A stretch of 64,000 nt of DNA, taken from positions 62,001 through 126,000 of the forward strand of contig NZ_FOQD01000010.1 of assembly GCF_900113665.1 (NCBI RefSeq). Reading direction: 5' to 3'. The notes beneath the pieces are model-generated. The model made no database searches and was not told the DNA's origin. It saw only the letters and a program-made list of their open reading frames with translations. The first letter of the stretch is position 1, and each line of letters opens with the position of its first letter. Origin of the DNA: Planctomicrobium piriforme. Its GTDB lineage: Bacteria; Planctomycetota; Planctomycetia; Planctomycetales; Planctomycetaceae. Positions 11,155 to 20,500 of the stretch are shown here, piece by piece. The position numbers and the translations under genes are program-made.

Positions 11155-11748
11155 ATGGCAGACCGACCCGTCATTGGTGAAATTTCCTGGGAAAGGATGA
11201 TCCGCGCTGTGGAGAAGGTCAAAGAACGGCTACACCGCGCTGCTCAGATTCTCGATTCCGCGGGCATCCCTTACGCAGTTGCCGGCGGCAATGCCGTGGC
11301 GGCCTGGGTCTCAAGAATTGATGAAGCAGCCGTTCGCAACACGCGCGATGTCGACATTCTCATTCGACGGGATGACCTGCCAAAAGCAATTACAGCCATG
11401 GAACAGGCCGGTTTCATCTATCGTCATGTCAGGCATGTCGACATGTTTCTCGATGGCCCAGATGTCTCTCCCCGCGATGCTGTGCATTTGCTGTTCGCAG
11501 GTGAAAAAGTTCGTCCAGAGTATGAATCTTCAGCACCGGATGTCGAAGACTGTGATGCAACAGGGGCATTCAGGGTTGTGAATCTGGAGTCGCTCGTGTT
11601 GATGAAGCTGACGTCTTACCGAGATAAGGATCGCACCCATCTTCGCGATCTGATCGACATCGGGCTCGTCGATTCCACCTGGCCGGCGAAGTTCTCTCCG
11701 ATTCTGGCCGAGCGTCTGCAGACTCTTCTCGACGACCCTGATGGCTGA
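11155..11748 (+). CDS. Nucleotidyltransferase-fold protein (AbiEii-like)
   Basis: 197 residues. The minimal nucleotidyltransferase signature is present: AVAGGNAVAAW at residues 41-51 (the GG helix turn) and NTRDVDIL at 62-69, where Asp65 and Asp67 would bind metal. LESLVLMKLTSYRDKDRTHLRDLIDI near the C terminus resembles the helical part of AbiEii/MNT-type proteins. Such enzymes transfer a nucleotide to a protein or RNA and often form toxin-antitoxin pairs. The upstream partner here is the frameshifted small gene, so a two-gene module is likely but not proved. The 3' end overlaps the terminator of the convergent gene. Confidence 0.75.
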   Translation: MADRPVIGEISWERMIRAVEKVKERLHRAAQILDSAGIPYAVAGGNAVAAWVSRIDEAAVRNTRDVDILIRRDDLPKAITAMEQAGFIYRHVRHVDMFLDGPDVSPRDAVHLLFAGEKVRPEYESSAPDVEDCDATGAFRVVNLESLVLMKLTSYRDKDRTHLRDLIDIGLVDSTWPAKFSPILAERLQTLLDDPDG

Positions 11749-11752
11749 ACAA

Positions 11753-11791
11753 AAAACAGCGGCGGTCAGAGTTATTTCTGACCGCCGCTGG
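11753..11791 (-). terminator. Terminator of the minus-strand HEAT-like gene
   Basis: On the minus strand AGCGGCGGTCAGA pairs with TCTGACCGCCGCT around a six-base loop and is followed by a T6 run. It begins just after the stop of the convergent nucleotidyltransferase gene and lies 26 bases beyond the stop of the minus-strand gene. Confidence 0.88.
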
Positions 11792-11816
11792 CGAATTCAA
11801 ATTCTAAACAAATTGC

Positions 11817-12782
11817 TTATCGCAGTTCGCCGGTCGTGTTCGGTGCAGCGCCGATCCGGGGCTGCAGGAACTGCGGCTCGGATGACGGGGCCGGCAACTC
11901 ATCCACAGTCGGGGCGAAGAGCGACGCCGGCGATGTGTTCGTCAAGACTTTGGGGATCTCGGCGGTGGCCGACGGTTGCAAGGGGACCGGGATCGCCATG
12001 GCGGCCGGCATCGCGTCGACTGCCATCGGCGGCTGGGCCGGGACTGGTGGTTGGGCCGGCGGGGGGACAACCGTGCCGCTTGGGACACAACCGTTGGTGC
12101 AACTGTCGCACCCCGTCTTGCAGCAGCCGTCGACGATCTGGTACCCGCATGATCGCAGGGCCTGTTCCGACTGGCAGCGCACGAGGTGGTCGCAGTCCAT
12201 CAGCGAGAGCTTCAGCGCACAGACCACATACGGGGCACAGCAACAGGCATTCGAACGGACCTGATCGCCAATCGCATCGGCCGCTCTGGCACGCACGTTT
12301 TCGTCCGCGTCATTGAGAGCATACACCAGCGCCGGCATCACCTGCGGATGGCATTTGCAGCTGTAGCGATTGCTCAGTTTGTGAACGGCCGCCTTCCGCT
12401 GGTGCGCGTAACAGGCGGTTTTCGACTGGCAGATCAGGTCTGCCAGTTCGCTGTCACAGGCTCCGTCACAACTGCCGGGAGCACAGCTCGTCACGCATCC
12501 TTCCGGCGGACACGGCCAGCACATGGGCTGACCAGGTACGCAGCTTTCACCTGGCGCACAGCCATCGCAACCTACCGGCGGACAGGCGAACTGCCGCTGA
12601 TAGGTGCGGACGATCTGCATGCAGGGCCGCTCGATCTTCGGACGGCTATCGGTGCAGCACGAGTTGTCCGTTTCGGCGCAGTTGCCGTCTTTGCGAAAAT
12701 GATCGAGCAGGCCGGCTTCGCCCGGCAGGCACAGAGCCAACAGCGCCAGCAGGGCCAGCGAATTTTTGGAAGTCAGGATCAT
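11817..12782 (-). CDS. Secreted Cys-rich protein with HEAT-like repeats
   Basis: 321 residues from the ATG at 12782, which has GGAG six bases upstream; the open frame extends further to 12899 but lacks signal-peptide character there. The signal peptide is SLALLALLALCLPGEAG. The next 100 residues are unusually rich in Cys and Pro, then QVMPALVYALNDADENVRAR with ADAIGDQVRSNACCC forms one clear HEAT-type repeat, followed by LKLSLMDCDHLVRCQSEQAL. The C-terminal 90 residues are a Pro/Ala-rich tail. No catalytic motif is seen. HEAT repeats bind proteins; the many Cys imply disulphides and an exported location. Function unknown. Confidence 0.75.
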   Translation of the reverse strand: MILTSKNSLALLALLALCLPGEAGLLDHFRKDGNCAETDNSCCTDSRPKIERPCMQIVRTYQRQFACPPVGCDGCAPGESCVPGQPMCWPCPPEGCVTSCAPGSCDGACDSELADLICQSKTACYAHQRKAAVHKLSNRYSCKCHPQVMPALVYALNDADENVRARAADAIGDQVRSNACCCAPYVVCALKLSLMDCDHLVRCQSEQALRSCGYQIVDGCCKTGCDSCTNGCVPSGTVVPPPAQPPVPAQPPMAVDAMPAAMAIPVPLQPSATAEIPKVLTNTSPASLFAPTVDELPAPSSEPQFLQPRIGAAPNTTGELR

Positions 12783-13389
12783 CGGCGTCTCCATCCTGGA
12801 ATCTGACGCGAACGTCGCGGCACGCGGGCGCCACTGGCTCCGCCAGTGCAATCTCATCCGCGGCCTCACCACAAAATGCACCGGCACAGCCAGTCGCAAA
12901 CCATCTGAAAATCAAGCGGGACGATGGGAGAAATAGAACACACTCAACACTCAGCTCTCGTCACTCAACTCCCCCACGCGAGAATTCATCGCCGCCGAAA
13001 GCAATTCGACGCAGGAATGGTCCGGCGTCACGCGGCGACTCTCCCGTATGCCTGAAGCTATCGACCCTGCCTGTCCCGCTGCTTGAACCTGTCGGAACTG
13101 TTTTGACGAAAGGACTTATGGCAACGGAGCTGCCGACTGTACCGGTTGTAACGGCCTTACGGGTTCCACGGTCCCTACCCCAGGCAGATCCGCTACAATC
13201 GGACCTTTTCCGGCCTGTTCAGGAAAGCTGTAACGACTCTATCGCCGTTGCCGGCTGTATCGCGTTTGTCGATAGCAGCGAGACTGCGTTCGCCGTCTGC
13301 AGTCAGTTGACCGCGGCGGCCTGAGAAGCCACAACTCCACCCGCGAACGGATGCCCTGTTTCACGCCTGCCCGAAGTGTGTCGACCCCG
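12783..13389. other. Divergent intergenic region with a REP copy and word repeats
   Basis: Holds a palindrome of the CACTGGC/GCCAGTG family at 12829-12849 and a TCAACACTCAG word repeat at 12940-12973. A 69-codon open frame starting at ATG 13118, with AAAGGA before it, ends at 13324 just ahead of the helicase; it has no recognisable domain and I leave it uncalled. Confidence 0.55.
12829..12849. repeat. REP-like palindrome, copy 1
   Basis: CCACTGGCTCCGCCAGTG is an imperfect palindrome shared with 15529-15552, 43920-43943 and 43973-43996. It lies just upstream of the HEAT-like gene start. Confidence 0.75.
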
Positions 13390-15336
13390 ATGGACCTTTC
13401 CAAACTGAATGCCGCCCAGCGTGAAGCGGTTGAAACTCTGCAGGGGCCTGTCCTCGTGCTGGCCGGCGCTGGGACCGGAAAAACCCGGGTCATCACCTAC
13501 CGCATGGCCCGACTGCTGCGGGCCGGCGTTCAGGCCGATCGCATTCTCTCGGTGACGTTCACCAACAAAGCTGCGAAGGAAATGCTTGAGCGGACCAAGG
13601 CCCTCATCGGCGCCTCCCTCAAGAAACGCCCCTGGATCTCGACCTTTCATTCGCTTTGCGTACAGGTGTTGCGTGAAGACATTTCGCGGCTCGGGTATCC
13701 GCCGCTGTTTGCGATTCTCGATCGGGGCGATCAGGAGTCCATGGCCCGCAAGGTGCTGCGCGATATTCGCGTCACGGAGAAGTCGCTGAAGCCCGGCGAC
13801 CTGTTGAGTCTGATCGGCAAATGGAAGTCGGCCGGACTCAACCCCGAACGCGCGGCCACAATCGCGGAAGACGATAAGGAATCGCTCGGGGCGATGGCGT
13901 ACCGCCGCTATCAGTTGGCGCTCAAGGCCTCTGGCTCGGTCGATTTCGACGATCTGCTGCTGCTGACCGAACAGCTATTCGACACCTGTCCTGACGTGCT
14001 CAAGAAGAACCAGCAGCGGTTCTCGCATGTGCAGATCGATGAGTATCAGGACACGAACGGGCTGCAGTTCCGCATCATCGAGTCGCTGGTTCGCGAACAT
14101 CACAACCTGTGCGTCGTGGGAGACGACGATCAATCGATCTACGGCTGGCGCGGCGCGGAAGTGAAACATATTCTCGGCTTCGCCAGGACGTTCCCCGGCG
14201 CGAAAGTGGTTCGCCTCGAAGAGAACTACCGCTGCACCGACCGCATCATCGATCACGCCAACCGGCTGGTGAGCCACAACCGCGACCGGCACAAGAAAGT
14301 CTTGCGGGCACACAAACCGGCAAAGGAAGAAGTCCGTTTTATCGAGTATCCCGACGAACAGCTCGAAGCCGAAAAGGTCGTCGGCGAAATCCGCTTTCTG
14401 CACCAGAAGAAAGGCCTGCCGCTCGTGCAGTTCGCGATTCTGTTCCGCACTAACGAACAGCCCCGTCTGTTTGAATCTGAACTCCGCCGCCAGCAGTTGC
14501 CGTATGTGCTGATGGGAAGCCAGTCGTTTTACGACCGCAAAGAGATCAAGGACCTGTTGAGCTATCTCAAGGTGATTGGCCGTCCCGACGACGAACAGTC
14601 GCTCTTGCGCATCATCAACACGCCGGCCAGGGGGATCAGCGACGCTGCCTGTGAAAAGCTGCTGGCTCGGGCGGTGAAAGTCGGCGTGCCGATTTGGAAC
14701 GTCGTCGAGCCGGCGCTCGTGGAAAAAGAGATCACGCAAAAGGCCGCCGACGCTCTGCGCAAGCTCCACGGGCAGTTCCGCCGCTGGCGCGAGCAGTTCC
14801 AGCAGCACCCCGAGAAGATGGATCAGTTGCTCCGCACGCTGATTGAGGAGATCGATTACGACCGCGAGATCGAACGCCAGTACAAGGACGAACAGCAGCA
14901 GGCGCAGCGGAAGGTCGTGCTGCAGGACTATGTGAACTCGCTGGCCGAGTATGTGGAGAAAGCGAGCCCGCCCACTCTGCACGACTATCTGTCGAGCATC
15001 GCCCTCGAACGCCGCGACGAAGAGCCGGATAAGGAAGCGATGGCCCAGTCCGATGCCGTGAAACTGATGACGCTGCACAGCGCCAAAGGTCTCGAATTTC
15101 CACGCGTCTATATGGTGGGGATGGAGGAAGGCCTGCTGCCGCACAAGCGGACCATCGAAGGGACCGAAGCCGAAATCGCGGAAGAACGCCGCCTGTGCTA
15201 TGTGGGGGTCACCAGAGCGCAGGAATCACTGACTCTGACTAGAGCCGCCAGCCGCCGCAAATGGGGCAAGCCCCGCCCGTCGCAGCCGTCGCGGTTCATC
15301 ATGGAAATGCGCGGCGAAACCAAGCCCAACGGCTGA
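13390..15336 (+). CDS. Rep/PcrA-type ATP-dependent DNA helicase (UvrD family)
   Basis: 648 residues from the ATG at 13390 (MDLSKLNAAQREAV). All superfamily 1A motifs are visible: LAGAGTGKTR (Walker A, residues 24-33), VTFTNKAAKEM (Ia), HVQIDEYQDTN (II), VVGDDDQSIYGWRGA (III), RLEENYRC (IV), LMTLHSAKGLEF (V) and EERRLCYVGVTRAQE (VI). Length is between Rep and PcrA; no C-terminal nuclease domain. It moves 3' to 5' on single-stranded DNA and would act in repair or in restarting replication forks. This is separate from the AddA-like helicase at the left edge. Confidence 0.93.
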   Translation: MDLSKLNAAQREAVETLQGPVLVLAGAGTGKTRVITYRMARLLRAGVQADRILSVTFTNKAAKEMLERTKALIGASLKKRPWISTFHSLCVQVLREDISRLGYPPLFAILDRGDQESMARKVLRDIRVTEKSLKPGDLLSLIGKWKSAGLNPERAATIAEDDKESLGAMAYRRYQLALKASGSVDFDDLLLLTEQLFDTCPDVLKKNQQRFSHVQIDEYQDTNGLQFRIIESLVREHHNLCVVGDDDQSIYGWRGAEVKHILGFARTFPGAKVVRLEENYRCTDRIIDHANRLVSHNRDRHKKVLRAHKPAKEEVRFIEYPDEQLEAEKVVGEIRFLHQKKGLPLVQFAILFRTNEQPRLFESELRRQQLPYVLMGSQSFYDRKEIKDLLSYLKVIGRPDDEQSLLRIINTPARGISDAACEKLLARAVKVGVPIWNVVEPALVEKEITQKAADALRKLHGQFRRWREQFQQHPEKMDQLLRTLIEEIDYDREIERQYKDEQQQAQRKVVLQDYVNSLAEYVEKASPPTLHDYLSSIALERRDEEPDKEAMAQSDAVKLMTLHSAKGLEFPRVYMVGMEEGLLPHKRTIEGTEAEIAEERRLCYVGVTRAQESLTLTRAASRRKWGKPRPSQPSRFIMEMRGETKPNG

Positions 15337-15467
15337 GCCGATTGGACCGAGTTGTTTCCACCGAGGCGTTTCCAAGGTGCCATCTCCGCTGCGGATGTCG
15401 AAATCTGATCAAGAGATCCTCGGCATCAACCCTGAGCAGCGTGCGAAGACTAGATTGCGCCCAATCT

Positions 15468-15491
15468 GCCGGCACGCGTTAGCGTCCGGTT
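15468..15491. repeat. 24-base interspersed repeat (GGACGCTAACGCGTGCC family), copy 1
   Basis: Exact reverse complement of 25680-25703. Both copies lie in gene-free gaps. Confidence 0.8.
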
Positions 15492-15528
15492 CTTTTTGAT
15501 TCTCAGCGTCACCGCGTCATCTCAAGAG

Positions 15529-15552
15529 GCACTGGCAGAGCCAGTGGCACAC
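15529..15552. repeat. REP-like palindrome, copy 2
   Basis: GCACTGGCAGAGCCAGTG plus GCACAC; arms CACTGGC and GCCAGTG around AGA. Identical over 24 bases to 43973-43996. Confidence 0.8.
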
Positions 15553-15823
15553 AACCCGAATCTCAAGCAGTGACAATGCACGGGCCGCTCGTCGGCAGCA
15601 GGACACGGCCAGAATCGCAAGCAGTGCGATAGAAACACCACTATCGAAAAGTACCGCACTCATTCGAGTCCGGTCCTGGATCGCAACTCAATAGAACGGC
15701 AATGTGGGAAATAACAATGCAAAGCAGGGATGCGTGAAACGATCCAGCCGTTCCACGCTCCCCGATTCGCTGTTGTTTCGATACTGGAGTCATCAGCGGA
15801 TCGATCAGATCGATCCGGGACGA

Positions 15824-16219
15824 TTACCAGTCGCGTCCGCCGCGTCCGCCGCCGCCGTCGCGTCCACCGCGCCCGCCGCCGCCATCGCGACCTCCACGAC
15901 CTCCGCCGCCCCCGCCTCCTCCACCACCCCCGCCGCCGCCGCCAAAGCCGCCGCTGCCGCGAGGACGTTCTTCACGGGGACGAGCAATGTTCACCGTCAG
16001 CGTCCGTGTCTGGAACTGCTGACCGTGAAATTGATCGATGGCCTTCTGAGCTTCATCAGAAGTCCCCATTTCCACGAAGGCAAATCCTTTTGACCGACCC
16101 GTTTCGCGATCCTTGATCAACGCCGCACTCTTGACATGACCAGCCTGGCTGAACAGATCCCGCAGATCGTCTTCGGTGGTCGTGTAGGACAAATTGCCCA
16201 CGTACAATTTCGATTCCAT
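15824..16219 (-). CDS. RRM-type RNA-binding protein with glycine-rich tail
   Basis: 131 residues. A single RNA recognition motif fills residues 4-82: RNP2 is LYVGNL (5-10) and RNP1 is KGFAFVEM (44-51), with the aromatic residues that stack on RNA. The tail from residue 88 is a run of Gly with RGGRD repeats, as in cyanobacterial and planctomycete Rbp proteins that respond to cold. It would bind single-stranded RNA in the cytoplasm, perhaps as an RNA chaperone. The tail is encoded by a very GC-rich repeated tract (15826-15960), which is prone to length change. Confidence 0.93.
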   Translation of the reverse strand: MESKLYVGNLSYTTTEDDLRDLFSQAGHVKSAALIKDRETGRSKGFAFVEMGTSDEAQKAIDQFHGQQFQTRTLTVNIARPREERPRGSGGFGGGGGGGGGGGGGGGRGGRDGGGGRGGRDGGGGRGGRDW

Positions 16220-16488
16220 TGCTCTCTAACCTGACTTGCTGGAAGCTTCGTTCAAGACTGCGGGGAGGGCAACCCCTCGTAATGGCGCAGCTCAAACGAT
16301 TGGCAGGAGTCTAGCAAAGGTTTTTGAGAATCACAAATCCAGTCTTGACCAATCGCCCATTTCTCAATACGTCGCACGCGAAAGGTCCGGTCGTCCCGAT
16401 CGCCCGCCCGTCAACATCCCTCTTCGTGAATTTGGCCGATTTGGATACCCTCCCAACGCGTTCCTGATACTCGTGACAGGAGGTTCTC

Positions 16489-17526
16489 ATGTCGAACGGA
16501 TCGCGTTTCGCCGCCACTTTCTTGCTGTGCGGACTGCTCTGCTGCCAGGTGAGTGCAGCCGAAGAGGCTGCTCCACATGACTCATTGAGCACCAATTTCT
16601 ACAGGGTGGGAGACATCCGGCAGGCTGGTTCCCCCGACGCGAACTCACCATTGCCGCTGCCAGAGATCGTCCAGTTCATTCGGGAAAATGTCGCCCCGGA
16701 CTCGTGGAAAGGAGGCGATCATGGGCCTTCCATTGTCCCTCATGCAGGCGCTCAATGCCTGATCGTGCGCCAGACAGAGCAAAACCATGAGGCGATCGCC
16801 GAGTTGCTGCAGGGCCTTCGAAATCTTTGCGACGTGCAAGTGTCGCTGGAATTGAGAATCGTCCAGATGCCGGATGCATTCGCGGCCCAGTGGACAGAAC
16901 CTCGTGTGTTGTCGAACGACGAATGGCAGAAGGCACTCGATGTGATCGAGGCCGAGCCGCAGGCAGAGCTCCTCTATGCTCCCAAGATCACGTTGCTGAA
17001 CGGCCAGCGTGGAACGGTATCGATGTCAAACTCGCCAAAGACGCCGAGCATTCATTTGACAGGCGTCGTCTCGGCTGATCGAAGAATTGTGAACACAAAA
17101 ATTCACTTCGATTATCCGGTTCAGCCCTCAGCGAACTCGCTGGCAGAGTTTTCGATTCCAGATTTTCAGACGGCATTTGTGGGTTATCTCGAAGACCGGC
17201 CAGGCCTGATTTTCGATCGCGCTCACCTCGTCGAGAACGGCATCAAAGTCGCGCAGAAGTCCGCCGCGAAAACGTTGGTCTTCCTCACGCCACGCGTCAT
17301 TGTTAGCCAAGAGGAAGAAGAAGCTCTCAGTAAAGAGATCAACCGATCCGTGCCGATTAGCTCAGTGATTTCAACATGCAGTTGTCGATACGAATGCTTT
17401 TGCCCGGTATCTTCGATCCCACGAGATGAGCCGAATCTGAACTATCCAGAAACCTGGGAGGAACTAAAGAAATCTCGTCCCTTAAGTTCCTCTCAGAAGT
17501 CGACGGAACAGCCTTCTGCCAACTAA
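16489..17526 (+). CDS. Exported protein with a secretin-like domain
   Basis: 345 residues, preceded by a perfect AGGAGG at 16478-16483. A signal peptide (FLLCGLLCCQVSAAEE) is followed by IVQFIRENVAPDSW and LIVRQTEQNHEAIAELLQGL, an N-domain-like fold of secretin proteins, and a short region resembling the start of a type II/III secretin barrel (VQVSLELRIVQMP; AKTLVFLTPRVI). It is too short to be a full secretin and ends in a polar tail with several Cys. No type II secretion gene is beside it. It may be a stand-alone periplasmic or outer-membrane protein. The stop is only 3 bases from the stop of the convergent gene. Confidence 0.75.
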   Translation: MSNGSRFAATFLLCGLLCCQVSAAEEAAPHDSLSTNFYRVGDIRQAGSPDANSPLPLPEIVQFIRENVAPDSWKGGDHGPSIVPHAGAQCLIVRQTEQNHEAIAELLQGLRNLCDVQVSLELRIVQMPDAFAAQWTEPRVLSNDEWQKALDVIEAEPQAELLYAPKITLLNGQRGTVSMSNSPKTPSIHLTGVVSADRRIVNTKIHFDYPVQPSANSLAEFSIPDFQTAFVGYLEDRPGLIFDRAHLVENGIKVAQKSAAKTLVFLTPRVIVSQEEEEALSKEINRSVPISSVISTCSCRYECFCPVSSIPRDEPNLNYPETWEELKKSRPLSSSQKSTEQPSAN

Positions 17527-17529
17527 ACC

Positions 17530-20500
17530 TTACAGGAACGACAGCGGGCTCTCGTTCCCTGGTCGGGTCTCGTCTTCCGCAGCCGGAGCTACGCTCTCCG
17601 CCGGTGCGGTCTCTGCCTGGCGGCGGGTGATTTTCGCCATTCGCTTGATCTCCCACACCCGGAGTCCGGCCATCAGTGACAGAAGGCCAGAGACGCCGCC
17701 GACGGCCAGGGCCTCGGTCAGCATCGGCTCACCGCCGAGCAGAGTGGGGGCGGCCAACAGCCCGGCAGCTGTGATCCAGCCGATTCCGCTCAGCATCAGC
17801 ATCGAACGCAGGATCGACGATTTCTGCGTTGCCTTCGACTTCGCCACGGCCGCACGAGCCGAATGATTTGCCAGTTCGCGGAACGAATGCAGGTCGGCCC
17901 GAATCGACTCCCGCTCGATGTGGTTCATCTTGCGAACCTTCTTCGGGGGGACGACCGGTGCGACTTCGATCGGTTCCGGCTGAGCCACAACGACCGGCAC
18001 GGGGGCCGGCTTCGGCGGCGGACTGGCCGGAGCCGCTCCTGGTTTCTCTTCCGTCGAGCTGCCTCGAGTCCGAGCCAGCAGACGCTTCATGTAGCTTTCA
18101 ACAGACTCATCATCCCCACCGGCATGCGAGGAGGAAGTAGCTGCAGGCTCTTCTCGCACTGGTTCCGGACGCTCATAACGACGCTCCGGCTCGCTGCGCT
18201 GAGGTTCCGGTTCCCGATAAGACGGTTCGGGAACAGACGCTCGCGCGGCAGGACGCTCGACACTTTCGCTCCGGGAAGTGGAAAGTGACGACAGCCCGAA
18301 CATGCTCGCCAGCTCGTTCCTGATCTTCAGCGCCGCTGCATCTTCCGCAGGTTCCTCCACTGCAGGAATTGATTCGGCGACCGGCTCCTCAACGTCAGAC
18401 TGATACGGTGTTGCAGCCTGTTCGACAGCTTCGACGTTGCTCGACAGGGAAATCGGACGGGCCTCATTCTGCCGTGCGCGTTCCGCGAGTTCTTCCCGCT
18501 CGGACTGAAGCTCAGCGAGCTTCTGTCTGAGTTCGTTACGTGTTTCGATCAGATCGGCACGGTCTCGGTCCAGTTCGCCTGACCGGCGTTCCAGTTCGTG
18601 TTCCTGCTCTTCAATTGCCGCCTGTTGGCTGACGATTTCAGCCTGTAAAGAAAGCAGCCGCTCGCGTTCTTCACGGAGCTTGCCGCCTGCGTGTTGCATA
18701 TCCGACTGCCGCTGCTCGAGTGACATCCGTTCGGCGGAGATCTGGGCCTTCAGCCGTTCAAGCTGCTGACGCTCGTCCGCCAGCTTCTGCCGCGATTCTT
18801 CGATTTCAGCCAGAGCGGCGGACTCTTCCGGAGTCGGCGCCGTTTCTGCAGGCGGAGTGGTCGCGGCCGCAAATCGAACTGCTTCTTCACGCTGGTTCAA
18901 ATCCAGTTGCAAGGCTTCAAGAGCCTGTTCGCGTGCCTGGAGTTCGTTCTGATCGCGGGAAATGAGCGTCCGCTGCTGCTGCAGTTGTTCGCGTTCGTAG
19001 GCATCACGCTGCCGCTCTGCAGCGATTTCTCCCCGCAGGCGGGCCAGATTCTGCATCTCGACGTCGAACTGGGCTTCACGCAGTTCGAGTTCTTCGCGGC
19101 TCTTCTCGATCTCCGCTTTCTGCAGAGCCAGTTCCGTCATTTCCGACGTCAACTGCTCGTGTCGGGCAGAAAGTTCCTGCTGCTGACGTTCCAGTTCTTC
19201 GTGGAGTTGGACTGCTGCCGAGTCAGATGGGACTTCTACAACCGCCGCTAATGGGGCGACGTTTGCCGGAGCCTCCTCCCTCAGTGCGAATGCCTGTTCG
19301 CGTTTCTGCAGTTCGATTTCGCGCAACTGCAGCTCTTCGCGACGGGCAGTCAACTGCTGTAACTGTTCGGAAATCCCGTCCTGACGCTCCATCAGCGCCA
19401 GCTCGTTCGACTGCAATTCCGACTCGCGTGCCGCAAGGGCCTCTTCGCGTGCCTGGAATGCATCGACATGACCTGTCCGTTCCGCTTCCCATGTCTGCAG
19501 TGCGTCTTCCCGAGTCTGGAAGCCGAGTGTGCGTTGTTCGTGTTCCGACTTGTCGGATTCGAGTTGAGAACGGCTCGCGGCGAGTTCAGTCCGCTCATCG
19601 GCCAGACGACAACGTTCCAGTGTGGCATCAGCAGCCAGCGATTTCAGGTCCGCCTGCTGGGTTTCAAATTGAGTAATCGCCGACTTGAGTGCGAACTGCT
19701 CTTCGGCGAGTTGCGAGCGCAAAACCGTCAAGCGTCCTTCTTCACGCTCCACATCCTGCATGCGGGCCGTGATCGTGCTTTCGAGTTCGTCGAGCAGCCG
19801 TTCGCGGCTGCGACATTTATGCGTCCAGTGTTTTTGGTCTTCTTCAGCCGCGCGAAGTTTCGCGTCCAGCTTTTTCTGCTGTTCGCCAACCTGTGCGAGT
19901 TGCTGACGGGCCAACTCTTCCCGGCGTTCCAGATCCGTCTGCCGCGACTTCAACTGCCGCTGCTGGGCGTCATTTCGGGCAACGAGACTGCGCAGATTCG
20001 ACTCACGCGATTCGAGGTCGCCATGCTGTGCGTCCAGCGCGGCGCCGCGAGCCGATAGTTCGTGACCCAGTTGTTTGAGCGAACGGTGATTGCGCACCAG
20101 CGTTGTGCTGCGCGCGGCCAGTTCGGCATGGCGTTCATCCAGCAGCGACATCGTGTGACGCACGTCGCGCTGTTGCTGATCGAGTTTTTCGAGCAACGAA
20201 TTATCCGGCACGGCGGGGGCGGTCGGTTGTGCGCGTGTGACTTCAAACGCCTGCCATTGACGGGATAGCTCTTCGGCCCGTTGAGCGAGAATGAGTTGTT
20301 CGTGAGACAGCCGGTCGCGGATCACTTTTTCCCGTTCCAGCACCTCATCGAGTGTTTTCTGGACGTCCGCCAGCAGTTCTTCCAACTGGAAATGGCGACG
20401 TTTGTCCGCGGAATTCTGTTCGAAGGTGGAGACATCGTCGCTCTGCCACGAACTTGCCAGCAGTTCCTGTAAGTCGGCAGCGGCCGCCGGATACGTCAAA

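Larger units (their letters stand above)
15337..15823. other. Intergenic region carrying two interspersed repeats
   Basis: About 490 bases between convergent genes. It contains a 24-base element with GGCACGCGTTAGCGTCC at 15468-15491, found inverted at 25680-25703, and a REP palindrome at 15529-15552. No gene or clear terminator seen. Confidence 0.65.

Noticed and set aside
13118..13324. 68-residue frame with a fair ribosome site before the helicase gene
   Set aside because: No domain and no conservation can be judged; composition is not clearly protein-like. Left out as too weak.
15826..15960. GC-rich tandem tract
   Set aside because: Explained as the coding of the glycine-rich tail of the RRM protein.
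18400..20400. Repeated codon pattern that could be mistaken for a DNA repeat array
   Set aside because: It is the Glu/Gln/Arg heptad coding of the FHA protein's coiled coil, not a CRISPR or satellite.
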